Below, in pieces: positions 5,066 to 14,000 of a stretch of DNA of 22,210 bases. The notes under the pieces were generated by a model, which saw only the letters and a list, made by a program, of their open reading frames with translations, was not told where the DNA came from and made no database searches. A program made the position numbers and the translations under genes. Origin of the DNA: a virus; IMG/VR virus record IMGVR_UViG_3300025132_000347, positions 1-22,210 of that record; one strand, given 5' to 3'. Each line of letters starts with the position of its first letter. The first letter of the stretch is position 1.

Positions 5066-5266
5066 ATGGAAAATCCTGTAGCGATAACAGTTAAAGAAAA
5101 TAGCTTTGAACTTATACTTAGAATACTCGGAAATGAGTTTATTGCAATTAGGATTGGTTCAACCAATTTCAGTGGTAAATTAATTGCAGGTAGTATTTTA
5201 CTATTGTTCTTTACTTTTATGCTATTAGAAGTATTTGGCCTATCTCGAATACTGGGCATTGAATAG
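5066..5266 (+). CDS. Small membrane protein, one C-terminal TM
   Basis: The product is 66 aa. Residues 8-33 form an amphipathic stretch (ELILRILGNEFIAIRIGS) and residues 37-58 a membrane span (KLIAGSILLLFFTFMLLEVF), with a short end LSRILGIE. The ATG at 5066 is four bases after the previous stop; an in-frame TTG at 5012 lies inside the previous gene and would add an implausible extension. One base separates its stop from protein D. The pairing of a membrane protein and a secreted Cys protein repeats the order seen at 2171 and 2416. It could be a second holin-type or superinfection-exclusion protein; nothing in the sequence decides. Confidence 0.7.
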   Translation: MENPVAITVKENSFELILRILGNEFIAIRIGSTNFSGKLIAGSILLLFFTFMLLEVFGLSRILGIE

Positions 5267-5267
5267 A

Positions 5268-5450
5268 ATGATTGCGTTTGTCCTAGTCGTATATATGGGT
5301 TCACAAATAATAAATCAAACCCAAATCTTTGAGGACATGGATAAGTGTTTGTATTTCGCAAATAAGTTGTCTAGACAGCCTGCCATATACACTAAACAAA
5401 ATGAACGAATAAAAATGACAGCGATATGCAAACCAATTAATAAAACATGA
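5268..5450 (+). CDS. Small secreted-type protein with a Cys pair (D)
   Basis: The product is 60 aa. The N-terminus MIAFVLVVYMGSQ is hydrophobic and signal-like. The mature part has IFEDMDKCLYFANKL with C27 and AICKPI with C54. It resembles protein C at 2416 around the first cysteine (F, two acidic residues, then CLY plus an aromatic or Met) and protein A at 1083 around the second (ACKPI against ICKPI). The ATG at 5268 is one base after the previous stop; the in-frame TTG upstream at 5235 lies within that gene. Function unknown; a periplasmic role is inferred. Confidence 0.7.
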   Translation: MIAFVLVVYMGSQIINQTQIFEDMDKCLYFANKLSRQPAIYTKQNERIKMTAICKPINKT

Positions 5451-5459
5451 GGCGTGGAG

Positions 5460-5957
5460 ATGATTGCAGAAACCCTAGCGGGGATTGCGCTTGTAAAGAG
5501 CGCAGTCGATGGTATCAAATCTGCAATCGGAACAGCTAAAGATGTTGGGGAGATTGCAGGACATATAGATAATCTCCTAACTGGAGAAACGCAAATACAA
5601 CAGAAACGCTCAAAAAAATCGGGCGTTGGTATTGGCGAACAGTTTGGAATTAAATCTGTAGCACAAGAAGTTATAGATGCAAAGTTAGCGCAAGAAAAAA
5701 TTCAAGAGATGCGCACCATGATTGACTTGAGATTTGGACCGGGAACATGGCAGAGCATTGTAGACGAAAGAGCTAGAAGAATTCAAGAGGCAAGGCAGGC
5801 TGAACTTAAAGCTAAAAAAGAAGCCCAACGTAAACATCAAGAGTTCTTAGAGCAGTTACAAATTGGAGCAGGTATCACTATTGTAGGACTTATTGCTTTA
5901 GGATTTTTATTATTTGCAATGGTATCTATGGCAGCTGTTGCTTTTATACACGGGTAG
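5460..5957 (+). CDS. Coiled-coil protein with C-terminal membrane anchor
   Basis: The product is 165 aa from ATG 5460, which follows GAGG at 5449-5452 with a 7-base gap; an upstream in-frame GTG at 5454 is too close to that site. Residues 1-40 form an amphipathic helix (ETLAGIALVKSAVDGIKSA). A Lys/Ser linker (50-60) leads to FGIKSVAQEVIDAKLAQEKIQEM and DLRFGPGTWQSIVDERARRI, then a long charged coiled coil (about 100-136). A single hydrophobic span follows at about 137-160 (GAGITIVGLIALGFLLFAMV). The FGxGTWQSI-DERA segment looks conserved. The layout fits an inner-membrane-anchored protein. Candidates are a lysis (spanin-like) protein or an ejected virion protein; I do not choose. Confidence 0.75.
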   Translation: MIAETLAGIALVKSAVDGIKSAIGTAKDVGEIAGHIDNLLTGETQIQQKRSKKSGVGIGEQFGIKSVAQEVIDAKLAQEKIQEMRTMIDLRFGPGTWQSIVDERARRIQEARQAELKAKKEAQRKHQEFLEQLQIGAGITIVGLIALGFLLFAMVSMAAVAFIHG

Positions 5958-5969
5958 AGGCTTTATATT

Positions 5970-6251
5970 ATGGCATATCAAGGAGGACTCCGTAAGTGGT
6001 TCAAAGAAGATTGGCGAGACGTAGCGACAGGAAAAAAGTGTGGGCGTAAATCGGCTGGCAAATCAAAGAGAAAGTATCCTGCGTGTCGCCCGAAGGCGGT
6101 TGCTGACAGAATGTCCAAAGGACAGAAAGCTTCAGCAGTCCGTAAAAAAAGAAAAGCAGGAAATCCCGGAGGAAAGCCAACCTCAATTAAGTGGTCCGTA
6201 TCACCCACTGGACGGAAACGTAAGACCAAACGGAAAACTTCAAAAGCATGA
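5970..6251 (+). CDS. Very basic DUF5872-like protein
   Basis: The product is 93 aa, Lys/Arg/Ser-rich. The N-terminal GGLRKWFKEDWRDVATGKKC is followed by GRKSAGKSKRKYPACRPKA. The pattern 'G..RWF.E.W.DV..GK.CGR.......YP.CRP' matches, from memory, DUF5872, found in marine phages and some large eukaryotic viruses. The two cysteines (C24 and C39) lie in that block and may bind metal. The last 40 residues are a disordered basic tail. GAGG at 5957-5960 precedes the ATG by nine bases. The stop shares ATGA with the next gene. Nucleic-acid binding is inferred; its biochemical role is unknown to me. Confidence 0.8.
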   Translation: MAYQGGLRKWFKEDWRDVATGKKCGRKSAGKSKRKYPACRPKAVADRMSKGQKASAVRKKRKAGNPGGKPTSIKWSVSPTGRKRKTKRKTSKA

Positions 6252-6505
6252 CCAGTAAACGTAATTACAGAAAAGAGTATGATAACTACCACAGTCGTAC
6301 TAAGCAAAAGAAGCGCCGCGCTTCGCGTAATACGGCTCGTGCTATTATGGCTAGAAAAGGTAAAGTTACTAAAGGTGATGGCAAAGACGTGCACCATACC
6401 TCTGGCAATCCGATGAATAATAAGAAGTTAGCCGTAAAATCCAAAAGCCGTAACAGGTCTTTTGCAAGAACCAAAACAGGTAGAAAGAAAAATCCTCGTG
6501 CCTAA
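6248..6505 (+). CDS. Small basic HNH_3-like protein
   Basis: The product is 85 aa and very basic. Residues 45-71 read GKDVHHTSGNPMNNKKL then AVKSKSRNRS. This corresponds to the HNH_3-type core 'D-x-H-x-x-G-N-P-x-N-N-...-L-x-V-x-S-x-x-x-N-R': H50 would be the metal/general-base His, N57/N58 the middle position and N69 the last residue of the motif. HNH proteins beside terminase genes assist DNA packaging in several phages (established for HK97 gp74). This one is the gene directly before TerS, but it is shorter than typical nucleases, so it may be inactive or a DNA-binding remnant. It starts at an ATGA overlap and ends inside the TerS start region. Confidence 0.7.
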   Translation: MTSKRNYRKEYDNYHSRTKQKKRRASRNTARAIMARKGKVTKGDGKDVHHTSGNPMNNKKLAVKSKSRNRSFARTKTGRKKNPRA

Positions 6506-6899
6506 TCAAAGACAACTTACAGAACTGCAAAGTAAATTCCTTGATGCCTTGTTTAGCGAAGCAAAAGGCAATTACGCTAAGGCGTTGAGACTTGCAGGAT
6601 ATTCCGAAACTACAAATCCGTATGCGATTATGCAATCGCTGCGCACAGAGATTATTGAACGTGCAGAACTTGAGATGGCGGCTAACGCACCTAAAGCAGT
6701 ATTTTCTATGGTAGGTGTGTTAGATGACCCAACAGCTATCGGTAACAGAGAGAAACTGTCCGCCTCGCAACAAATTCTTGACAGAGTTGGACTTTCTAAG
6801 GTAGAAAAATTAAACGTATCAGCAGAAAAACCGATGGGCTTATTTATATTACCGGCTAAACATGATGACGATAGCACAGCAATTGAATCCAACGAATAG
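6498..6899 (+). CDS. terS: Terminase small subunit (TerS)
   Basis: The product is 133 aa from GTG 6498, overlapping the previous gene by eight bases; an in-frame TTG at 6462 would add a basic extension inside that gene. It recognises phage DNA and regulates the large subunit at 7136. The N-terminal LTELQSKFLDALF...GNYAKALRLAGYSETT (about 6-40) is a TerS-type helix-turn-helix. The remainder matches the pattern MAxNAPKAxFxMVGVLDDPTAxG.REKL.A...ILDRVGLSKVEKL, split over residues 62-112. The order TerS-HTH-TerL-portal supports the call. The gene overlaps its successor by 38 bases. There is no clear Shine-Dalgarno site before GTG, so translation probably depends on coupling. Confidence 0.85.
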   Translation: MPNQRQLTELQSKFLDALFSEAKGNYAKALRLAGYSETTNPYAIMQSLRTEIIERAELEMAANAPKAVFSMVGVLDDPTAIGNREKLSASQQILDRVGLSKVEKLNVSAEKPMGLFILPAKHDDDSTAIESNE

Positions 6900-7200
6900 A
6901 TATGACAGAGCCAATGGGCCTCATGTGCCTTGGGGATATCAAAGAAGCGAGTTTGACCGTCAATTGTTGGAGCCTATAGAAGAACAATTAGAAGCGCTAG
7001 AGTTGGGCATAAGATATTTAAAGATGTCTTCATACCCAGAAGTTGCTAGATGGCTTACGGATTACACAGGTAGACGGATAACACCTATGGGCTTGTGGAA
7101 ACGTGTTAAGCGTGATGCATCGGATAGACGTAAACATGTTGAACAAAAACGCCGTGCTGCCCAGGCCGCGTCCCAAGGCAACATCCAAACCCAAAACTAA
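6862..7200 (+). CDS. Small HTH-like protein between terminase subunits
   Basis: The product is 112 aa, starting at ATG 6862 (another ATG follows at once at 6865) within the end of terS. Residues 18-30 read ANGPHVPWGYQRS. Residues 45-85 hold LELGIRYLKMSSYPEVARWL and YTGRRITPMGLWKRVK, resembling the C-terminal helix-turn-helix of serine recombinases, which reads a short DNA element with 'A.WL....G....P..V...L'. No catalytic domain is present. Residues 86-112 are basic and polar and overlap the terminase large subunit start. A DNA-binding role in packaging or late regulation is inferred from this and from its position. Confidence 0.8.
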   Translation: MMTIAQQLNPTNRYDRANGPHVPWGYQRSEFDRQLLEPIEEQLEALELGIRYLKMSSYPEVARWLTDYTGRRITPMGLWKRVKRDASDRRKHVEQKRRAAQAASQGNIQTQN

Positions 7201-8758
7201 AGAACAACGGGCTCAGGATAAGTTAAAAAAAGATAAACGTTCTGCTCGTATGCAGCTTAACATGGCGCAGAAGAAACTGTTAAAGTTAGAAAAACAGGGA
7301 CAGCCAGAGCAGGAAGAAGAATTAATAGGGGCTAGTGCTTATCAGCCTGTTGAACAACAGGAAGATGAAATACTATTTGAACCTAATAAAGGACCGCAAA
7401 CAGATTTTTTGGCTTCATCGGAACGGGAAGTGTTGTATGGTGGAGCAGCAGGCGGCGGTAAGTCATACGCTTTAATTATTGACCCGCTACGATACTGTCA
7501 GAATTCAAATTTCAACGCGTTGATTTTACGTAGAACAAACGATGAATTGCGCGAACTGATACACAAAAGTCAGGAGATGTATCCAAAAGCATACCCCGGC
7601 GCCAAATGGATGGAAAAGAAAAGCCAATGGACTTTCCCATCTGGGGCAAGAATCTGGATGACATATCTAGAGCAGGACAAAGATGTTCTGCGGTATCAAG
7701 GTCAGGCATTTACCTATATTGGCATAGATGAACTGACACAGTATTCGACACCTTATGCTTGGGATTATTTACGCTCGCGTCTTAGAACTGCAGACCCCTC
7801 GCTCCCCGTATTCATGCGGGCGACGACGAACCCAGGCGGGCCTGGACATGCGTGGGTTAAGAAGATGTTTATCGACCCTAGCCCACATAACAAATCGTTT
7901 TGGGCGACTGATATTACTACGGGTGAAACGCTGGTTTACCCAGAGCGTCATAGCAAATCGGGTCAGCCGCTGTTCAAGCGCCGTTTCATTCCAGCTCGGT
8001 TGTTGGATAATCCGTACCTTTATGAGCAAGGCGATTACGAAGCGATGTTGCTTTCGCTGCCCGAGGTACAGCGTAGGCAGTTATTAGAAGGTTCATGGGA
8101 CATTGCAGAAGGTGCAGCTTTCTCAGAGTTTAGTAGATTACATCATGTTGTTGAACCATATGCTATACCGAATTCATGGCGCAAGTTTAGGGCTTGTGAT
8201 TACGGTTACTCCTCTGCTACCGGGGTTCTTTGGTTTGCTGTAGACCCAGCAGATGAAACACTACTTATATATAGGGAACTGTATGTAAGTAAGGTAACTG
8301 CAAAAGAATTAGCGCATATGGTGCTGGCGGCAGAAGAGGGAGAGTCCATGCATTATGGCGTATTAGACTCTTCACTGTGGCACAAACGAGGCGACACAGG
8401 CCCGAGCCTAGCTGAACAGATGATTGTCGAGGGTTGTCGATGGCGCCCATCAGATAGAAGCCGAGGCAGTCGTGTAGCCGGTAAGAACGAAGTTCATAGA
8501 CGCCTGATGGTCAATGATGAGACAGGGCGAGCTGGCATGGAGATATTTAGTAATTGCACTAACTTAATAGCACAGTTACCGACACTGCCGCTGGATAAGA
8601 ATAACCCCGAGGATGTCAACACTAAATCTGAAGACCACCTATACGATGCTTTGCGATATGGTATTATGTCGCGTCCACAATCACGGTCCATCTTTGATTA
8701 CCCAAGTCAAATACCTATACAAAGATGGCAACCCGCTGATACAAATTTTGGATATTAA
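7136..8758 (+). CDS. terL: Terminase large subunit (TerL), ATPase and nuclease
   Basis: The product is 540 aa from ATG 7136 and pumps and cuts phage DNA. The ATPase has a Walker A GGAAGGGKS (102-110), Walker B IGIDE (195-199) and coupling motif TTNPGG (230-235) followed by PGHAWVKK. The nuclease (RuvC-like) has acidic residues at ACDYG (D355), GVLDSS (D411) and DHLYDALRYG (D500, D504). Residues 1-70 are a Lys/Gln-rich leader. The start is uncertain: GTG 7103, ATG 7115, ATG 7136 and GTG 7154 are all in frame, all overlap the previous gene and none has a strong ribosome site. The next gene is the portal. Confidence 0.95.
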   Translation: MLNKNAVLPRPRPKATSKPKTKEQRAQDKLKKDKRSARMQLNMAQKKLLKLEKQGQPEQEEELIGASAYQPVEQQEDEILFEPNKGPQTDFLASSEREVLYGGAAGGGKSYALIIDPLRYCQNSNFNALILRRTNDELRELIHKSQEMYPKAYPGAKWMEKKSQWTFPSGARIWMTYLEQDKDVLRYQGQAFTYIGIDELTQYSTPYAWDYLRSRLRTADPSLPVFMRATTNPGGPGHAWVKKMFIDPSPHNKSFWATDITTGETLVYPERHSKSGQPLFKRRFIPARLLDNPYLYEQGDYEAMLLSLPEVQRRQLLEGSWDIAEGAAFSEFSRLHHVVEPYAIPNSWRKFRACDYGYSSATGVLWFAVDPADETLLIYRELYVSKVTAKELAHMVLAAEEGESMHYGVLDSSLWHKRGDTGPSLAEQMIVEGCRWRPSDRSRGSRVAGKNEVHRRLMVNDETGRAGMEIFSNCTNLIAQLPTLPLDKNNPEDVNTKSEDHLYDALRYGIMSRPQSRSIFDYPSQIPIQRWQPADTNFGY

Positions 8759-8761
8759 TAA

Positions 8762-10858
8762 ATGGCTGAAGAAGAACATATTGAGGCACTAATTTTTGAA
8801 CCAAAATCAGGTTCAGAAAAACTAGCTGAATACATCCGTGGAAAGTTTGAAACGGTAGAGTCAAGCAGACAGGATGAAGAAGAACGTTGGCTGGATGCCT
8901 ATCGCCAGTATCGTGGTTTATATGGCCCTGATATGCAGTTTACGTCCACTGAAAAATCTCAAGTATTTATTAAAATTACTAAAACTAAAGTATTAGCTGC
9001 GTATGGACAAATCATTGATGTTTTGTTTGCTGGTCAAAGATTTCCACTTGGTGTAGAGCCGACACGAATCCCCGAGGGTGTCGCTGAGGCAGTTCACTTT
9101 GACCCTAAAGACCCTGAGAATTCTCTTGAAGAAATAAAAGATATGTATGGGTTTGCCGGCGATGGTAAGGAGTTACCAGCAGGCGCTACCAATCAATCTT
9201 TGGCTGAAGAAAACCTTGGCGTATTTGCCGAGGAGTTAGCGGAGATTGAGGAGGATGTCCGACCCGGTCCGGGCAAAACTCCTACAGCACAAACATATAA
9301 TCCTGCCTTTGAAGCATCAAAGCGCATGGAGAAAAAGATACTGGACCAATTAGAAGAGTCAAGCGCATCTAAACACCTACGTTTAACTGCATTTGAAATG
9401 GCGCTATTTGGCACCGGAATCCTAAAAGGGCCGTTTGCCGTGGACAAAGAATACGCTAACTGGGACGATGAGGGTAACTATAACCCTCTGTTTAATACTG
9501 TTCCTCGTGTAGAGAACGTGTCTATATGGAACTTCTACCCAGACTCTGATGCTAAGAATATGGACGAGTGCGAGTTTATTATTCAACGACATCGGATGAG
9601 CCATTCAGATTTACGGGCTCTAAAGAAGCGACCTTACTTCCGTCACGATGCAATTGATGAAGCCATCACTATGGGTACAGACTACGTCCGTAAGTGGTGG
9701 GAGACTGACATTGAAGATTATCGCAATACTTACGATGTAGAACGATTCGAGATACTTGAGTTCTGGGGCAACCTTGATAAAGACGCTGCTGAAGATGCAG
9801 GACTTGAAGTGCCCGCAGATTTAAAAGACGTAGACACAATTCAAGTAAACTGCTGGATTTGCCAAGATAAAATTATTCGTCTGGTTATTAATCCGTTTAC
9901 CCCACAGCGTATTCCATACTTTGCTGCACCTTATGAACTTAATCCGTATTCATTCTTTGGTGTAGGTCTTGCCGAGAATATGACAGACACACAGCAACTG
10001 ATGAACGGCTTTATGAGAATGGCCGTTGATAATGCAGTTCTGTCCGGTAATCTTATCTTTGAGATAGACGAGACAAACTTAGTGCCGGGGCAAGACTTAG
10101 AATTATACCCAGGTAAAGTCTTTAGACGACAAGGTGGCGCACCGGGTCAAGCTTTGTTTGGCACAAAGTATCCAAATGTTTCACAAGAAAATATGATGAT
10201 GTTTGATAAGGCTCGAATGCTTGCGGACGACGCAACAGGCATTCCATCATACTCCCATGGACAAACGGGAGTACAAGGCACAGGCAGAACTGCCGCTGGT
10301 ATCTCTATGTTAATGGGGGCAGCACAGCTTAGTGTCAAAGGCGTGGTTAAAAACATTGATGACTATTTGCTACAGCCTTTGGGCGAGGCATTCTATGCGT
10401 TCAACATGCAGTTTGATTTTGACCCTAAGATTAAAGGGGATTTAGAAATCAAGGCACGTGGTACTGAGAGCCTTATGAAGAACGAGGTTCGTTCACAGCG
10501 CTTGCTACAATTACTCAATATAGCAGGTAATCCAAATCTAGCCTCATTTGTAAAGTTCTCCGTGGTGTTAAAAGAGTTGGCTCAATCCATGGACTTGGAT
10601 GCCGAGAAGTTTATCAATGATGAACGTGAAGCGTTCCGTCAGGCACAGATTATTCGGGAGGCTGGTGGCATGCAACAACAACAGCAACAACCACAGGCAC
10701 CTGGGCTAAACCCAATGGATATGTCCGGTGGCGGAGGCGGTAACATCGGTGTAGGCGGTGCAGCAGTTCCGGGCGAGCAAGGATTTAGTGCTGCTGGAGG
10801 ACAAGAAGGCGGAGACCCGCAAGCACAGCTAGCTAGTCTGCTAGGAGGTGTTCAGTGA
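8762..10858 (+). CDS. Portal protein, P22-type
   Basis: The product is 698 aa and forms the head vertex ring through which DNA enters. Its size compares with P22 gp1 (725 aa). The N-terminus has an early helical region (EERWLDAYRQYRGLYGPD). The core has the block SIWNFYPDSDAKNMDECEFI, repeated aromatic WGN and PYFAAPYELNPYSFFGVGLA, and the central long helix DTQQLMNGFMRMAVDNAVLS. These are portal hallmarks of the family. The C-terminus changes from about residue 637 to a Gln run (638-644) then a Gly/Gln-rich disordered tail (650-698). Only GGA at 8750-8752 precedes the ATG. It follows terL by three bases and shares GTGA with the next gene. Confidence 0.92.
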   Translation: MAEEEHIEALIFEPKSGSEKLAEYIRGKFETVESSRQDEEERWLDAYRQYRGLYGPDMQFTSTEKSQVFIKITKTKVLAAYGQIIDVLFAGQRFPLGVEPTRIPEGVAEAVHFDPKDPENSLEEIKDMYGFAGDGKELPAGATNQSLAEENLGVFAEELAEIEEDVRPGPGKTPTAQTYNPAFEASKRMEKKILDQLEESSASKHLRLTAFEMALFGTGILKGPFAVDKEYANWDDEGNYNPLFNTVPRVENVSIWNFYPDSDAKNMDECEFIIQRHRMSHSDLRALKKRPYFRHDAIDEAITMGTDYVRKWWETDIEDYRNTYDVERFEILEFWGNLDKDAAEDAGLEVPADLKDVDTIQVNCWICQDKIIRLVINPFTPQRIPYFAAPYELNPYSFFGVGLAENMTDTQQLMNGFMRMAVDNAVLSGNLIFEIDETNLVPGQDLELYPGKVFRRQGGAPGQALFGTKYPNVSQENMMMFDKARMLADDATGIPSYSHGQTGVQGTGRTAAGISMLMGAAQLSVKGVVKNIDDYLLQPLGEAFYAFNMQFDFDPKIKGDLEIKARGTESLMKNEVRSQRLLQLLNIAGNPNLASFVKFSVVLKELAQSMDLDAEKFINDEREAFRQAQIIREAGGMQQQQQQPQAPGLNPMDMSGGGGGNIGVGGAAVPGEQGFSAAGGQEGGDPQAQLASLLGGVQ

Positions 10859-11076
10859 CCCCAGAGGTAGCTAAAAAACTATTACCGCTCGTAAATGCAA
10901 AAAAGACTACAGATGCTCTAGAGATATATATGAATGAGCGTATTAAAGATTCTCAAAAAATTTTAGAGCAGTCAACTGATATGGTTGTTATACATATGGC
11001 TCAAGGTGCCATACGAGAGTTACGTAGATTAAGAAATTTGCGTAGCGAAGTTATTTCAAGGGCAGAAAATGGCTAA
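10855..11076 (+). CDS. Small helical protein after portal
   Basis: The product is 73 aa and starts with GTG at 10855, six bases after AGGAGG (10843-10848), the strongest ribosome site in the window. It overlaps the portal stop (GTGA). The sequence is nearly all helix, with Lys- and Arg-rich faces (MTPEVAKKLLPLVNAKK; GAIRELRRLRNLRSEVISR). It has no Cys or Trp and no membrane segment. Its stop lies within the next gene by eight bases. The strong site and tight coupling suggest a stoichiometric partner of portal or the 1038-aa protein. I do not recognise a family. Confidence 0.8.
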   Translation: MTPEVAKKLLPLVNAKKTTDALEIYMNERIKDSQKILEQSTDMVVIHMAQGAIRELRRLRNLRSEVISRAENG

Positions 11077-14000
11077 TGAAGTTAGACCTATGATGATTGG
11101 AGACCGAATGACTCGGCAACAAGCCGTTGCTAGAGGAAAGGGCGACATTCAAAACTACATGGACGCCGGCATATCAAGTTTAGAGATGCTACCTATGTAC
11201 ATGACAGGCACAGAGGACGCAGTAAATGATGCGTTGCGTATATCTCGTTCTACAGCTAATGAGCAAAATTACACAGATGATGACCGTACTGAAGATACTT
11301 TGAGACACATTCTTTTAGGTGGATTAGTAGAAGTAGGTAAAGATGAAAGCATTTTTGGTGCTAAAAACTTTATGGGTACGGGGGTAGGCTCAAAGATAGC
11401 ATCTAAGTTAATTGATGCACGTGAAACAGACAGCCCTGAGAGTAAAATTGATTTGATAAATAACGAGTTTGGGAGACAGTTGCGTAAATCTTTTCCAGAC
11501 CGTAAGGAATTTATACAGGAAGCTATAAAAGTAGCTCAACAGATGTACGCAGGCAAGGACGTTGCTCCTATTAATGACGTTGCTCCTGCTCTTAGCTACG
11601 GTGCTACCACACCACCAGAACAAGCCGAAGGAGGAATAATGATGGCTCAACAAGGACAAGCAGCGTTGCCAATGACTGAGGCAACTTCACCACCACAAGG
11701 AGGCGGACCAAAATCTGCTAACCCTGCGGGACAACCCTCGTTAATAAAACCTGCACAAACGGCACCGCGACCCGGTTCACAAGACCCGCGAGACGCTGCT
11801 ATTCAAGAATTATCCCAAGAGATGAGCCAAGCTAATACTCCTCCTCCAGTTAACTTGGCACAAGTTGGGGGTCTGGCAGCACCGGTGCAACAACAACAGC
11901 CCACAATGATGGCAAAGGGCGGAACAAAAGAAGACTCGTCCGAAGGTCTTGCCGTAATGATTGGGCTAGGAGCGCCGACCCCCTCATACGAAAGTGCCGC
12001 TGAAGGTAATCCTCCACCCGGCGCCACTAAAGCAGAAGTAGCAGATGACCAACTCGTATTGTTGAGCGAGGGTGAGCTTGTCGTGCCAGCTAATGTAGTT
12101 AGATATCATGGTTTAGGCACTTACGAGGGTATGCGACGAGAAGCTCTAACAGGATTACAAGATATGGAACAAAGTGGACAAATTGAATATGTAAGCGGCG
12201 GCAAAGAAAAAGCTGACAAGATTGATGACAACGGCGGTATTGTTAAAGCGAATCAAGGTTTGATGCTAGGTCCGTTCCAGACCCCTCTACAGTCAGGGGG
12301 AGTTCCTGTAGCTGCATCTTCCCGATTTGTAACAACACCAGCAAATCAGACTCAAACTTCGGCACTACTACCTACCACTACAACAACAAAACCTCTAACA
12401 GGATTAGGGTACACACCAAATATTGACACAACTAAAATAACAGGTGTGTACGCACCAAACGTAGGTTCTTTTCAAAAGTCGATAGATTCAAGCCCCGGCT
12501 CAGATACCGACTCCGATGCTGTAACAGGCACTGGCGAGACTGAAGAAGAAAGACGTCGCCGGCTTGCAGCGCAAAACGCAGGAGAAGGTGGAGATGGTGG
12601 AGAGGAACCATATCTAGGAGCTACCACTGTGTTTGGCGGTACATCCCAAGATGGTTTAATTCGTGGTGGTAAACAATATCAAATTGCGTATGAATCTAGC
12701 GCCGCCAAACCTGGTACTGGTATGTTAGGTGCTTTGAGGAATATTGCTAATCTTGACCAAGTTCGTATAACCGACCCTGACACGGGGAAAAGCGTTAATA
12801 TGTCACGAGAAACCTATAACAAGATGACTGAAAACCGAACTGACCCGAATAACATTAATTTTATCAATGACTTACTTGCGAGACAGGATGCGATTAACTA
12901 CAATAGAGATAGAGCATCTAAAATTTCCCCGTTTCGAACAGGTCTTGCGGTAGCGGGTGAAAGTATCTTTGGATTAGGCAATGCACCGGGTCTTAGTGTA
13001 GCTGAACAGAATGAAGCCGCTAGGAGTCTGGCTAATAGTCTAGGCATAGAGTATATAGGGCAGTCTTTTGCTGAGGTACTGGCATCTCCACAAGCTAATG
13101 CTCCTAGAGAAGGGGGGCCAGCCCCTGTATTTACTCAAGATGCACAGGGTAATTTAGTTCCTGACACTAGATTTAACCAAGGATTAGCCGTTTCTGAAAC
13201 AGCGTTTGGTGCTGGACAATTTAGTGGAGTTCCTGCACAACCAATTGCTGTAGATTCTTTTGCTGGTCCATTTACACAGCCCACACTTGGACTAGCCGCT
13301 CCCACAACAGAAGCGGGTAGGTTAGCACAATTTGAAACTCCAACTAGGGACACAAGAGCCGTAGCTATGTCTATGCCAAATCAAATGGGGGTTCGACCCT
13401 TAACCGAAGTTGAAAGATTAGCACAGTTTGAGGCTCCGACTAGAAATACAGTTGCGTACACACCTAGTGTCGTTAGACAAACTGACGATATTTTCTCAAC
13501 TCCTGCAATGGACAGTGGCATATCTATTCCTGATGAATTATCAGGTGCTCCTATGTCTAGCGTCAACGACCCTGGAAGACGCGCCGGTGAAAGAAGGGGT
13601 GAAAGAGCCGCTTATCAAGATAGTCTTTTTGAGGACGACTTTGAAACTCCGGATAACCAAGGCGCTGATATGGATGATGATGCTCCAGAAGCAAGCTTTG
13701 ATATGAGTTCAAGGGAAGGGCGCAAAGCCGCAGCCGATAATGAAGCTCAAGAACAAACAGGAAATCCAAACGCTACAGCCGTAACAGACAAAGATGGTAA
13801 TGCAGTTAGAAGCGGCAGGGATAATAGCGTTGTAACTAATGTTCCACCTTCTTCACGAGGTGGTGGAGATGGTGGTAGCACAGGCGAACCTTGCGTTATT
13901 GCCACACATGCTGTTGCTAACAACGGTTTCTCACTTGATGTTAAGCGCCAAGCAGTACGCTGGTGTGTTAAGAATCTGCATAAACGCTGGTATGGTGAGG

